Part shown: positions 13,092 to 13,123 of the stretch, one piece after another
How positions within the stretch are numbered: position 1 is the first letter of the stretch
How the letters are laid out: the number at the start of each line of letters is the position of its first letter
Origin: an uncultured Oscillospiraceae bacterium
Lineage (GTDB): Bacteria; Bacillota; Clostridia; Oscillospirales; Oscillospiraceae
Assembly (NCBI GenBank): GCA_934533005.1
Contig: CAKTBC010000051.1
Location: forward strand, 1 to 13,123
Direction: 5' to 3'
DNA: 13,123 nucleotides
Made by a program: the position numbers and the translations under genes
Notes under the pieces: generated by a model
Databases searched by the model: none
What the model saw: only the letters and a program-made list of their open reading frames with translations
Told to the model about the DNA's origin: nothing

Positions 13092-13123
13092 GCGTTTCTA
13101 AGTTGGAAAGCCATTGATACAAG

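Noticed and set aside
12973..13123. tRNA-Ala gene as an integration site for a mobile element
   Set aside because: No integrase, no repeat of the tRNA 3' end and no foreign gene are visible; the window ends 75 bases past the tRNA, so an element further right cannot be ruled out but has no support here.

Overview
The window looks like a chromosomal housekeeping segment of a Gram-positive (Firmicutes/Bacillota) genome, most likely a Clostridia-class anaerobe related to Oscillospiraceae. The evidence is the combination of RbgA, Mini-RNase III, a bacterial RqcH (NFACT) protein, a SipS-type signal peptidase, a DUF1540 cysteine-rich protein and a SpoIIIE-type translocase. The genes are GC-rich, while the promoters and the gap before the tRNA are AT-rich. 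Start codons are backed by strong Shine-Dalgarno (SD) sequences. There is no mobile element, CRISPR array, phage gene or integration scar. No gene-free stretch exceeds 300 bases; the largest gaps are 6020-6231 and about 12796-12972, both described below.

Layout from left to right. Positions 1-2839 hold three minus-strand genes: clpP (its 3' end is cut by the window edge), tig with a strong sigma-A promoter, and a COG1768-type metallophosphoesterase. A 54-residue DUF1540 gene (2918-3082) sits on the plus strand with its own terminator. Positions 3112-5541 hold the tightly packed minus-strand operon lepB-rbgA-rnhB-yraN, in which each junction overlaps or is 2 bases apart. It has a promoter before lepB and ends at the 3087-3104 hairpin. 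rplS lies just upstream as a separate unit, closed by a strong terminator (5630-5660). This is the common Firmicutes rplS-lepB-rbgA-rnhB order, but with a foreign-looking gene rather than trmD next to rplS on the other side.

At 6232-7122 a plus-strand gene encodes a secreted protein with a cadherin-like/Ig-like domain followed by weak S-layer-homology-like repeats. A bidirectional terminator (7127-7152) separates it from the minus-strand operon uppP-ftsK/spoIIIE-mrnC-rqcH (12795 down to 7164). At the right end a strong promoter drives tRNA-Ala(CGC) on the plus strand, followed by a textbook terminator.

Functionally the window centres on the large ribosomal subunit and the fate of nascent chains. 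L19 and RbgA act in 50S structure and assembly, MrnC in 23S rRNA maturation, trigger factor at the exit tunnel, RqcH in rescue of stalled 50S complexes by alanine tailing, and ClpP in degrading tagged products. LepB and UppP serve the envelope, FtsK/SpoIIIE chromosome segregation, and RnhB genome upkeep.

I did not find a clearly new biological system. The points most worth a second look are the repeat-bearing lysine/glutamate-rich tail of trigger factor, the Asp-to-Glu change at the RqcH tRNA-binding motif, the cysteine-rich secreted protein, and RNA structures that may hide the SD of uppP and of the DUF1540 gene.
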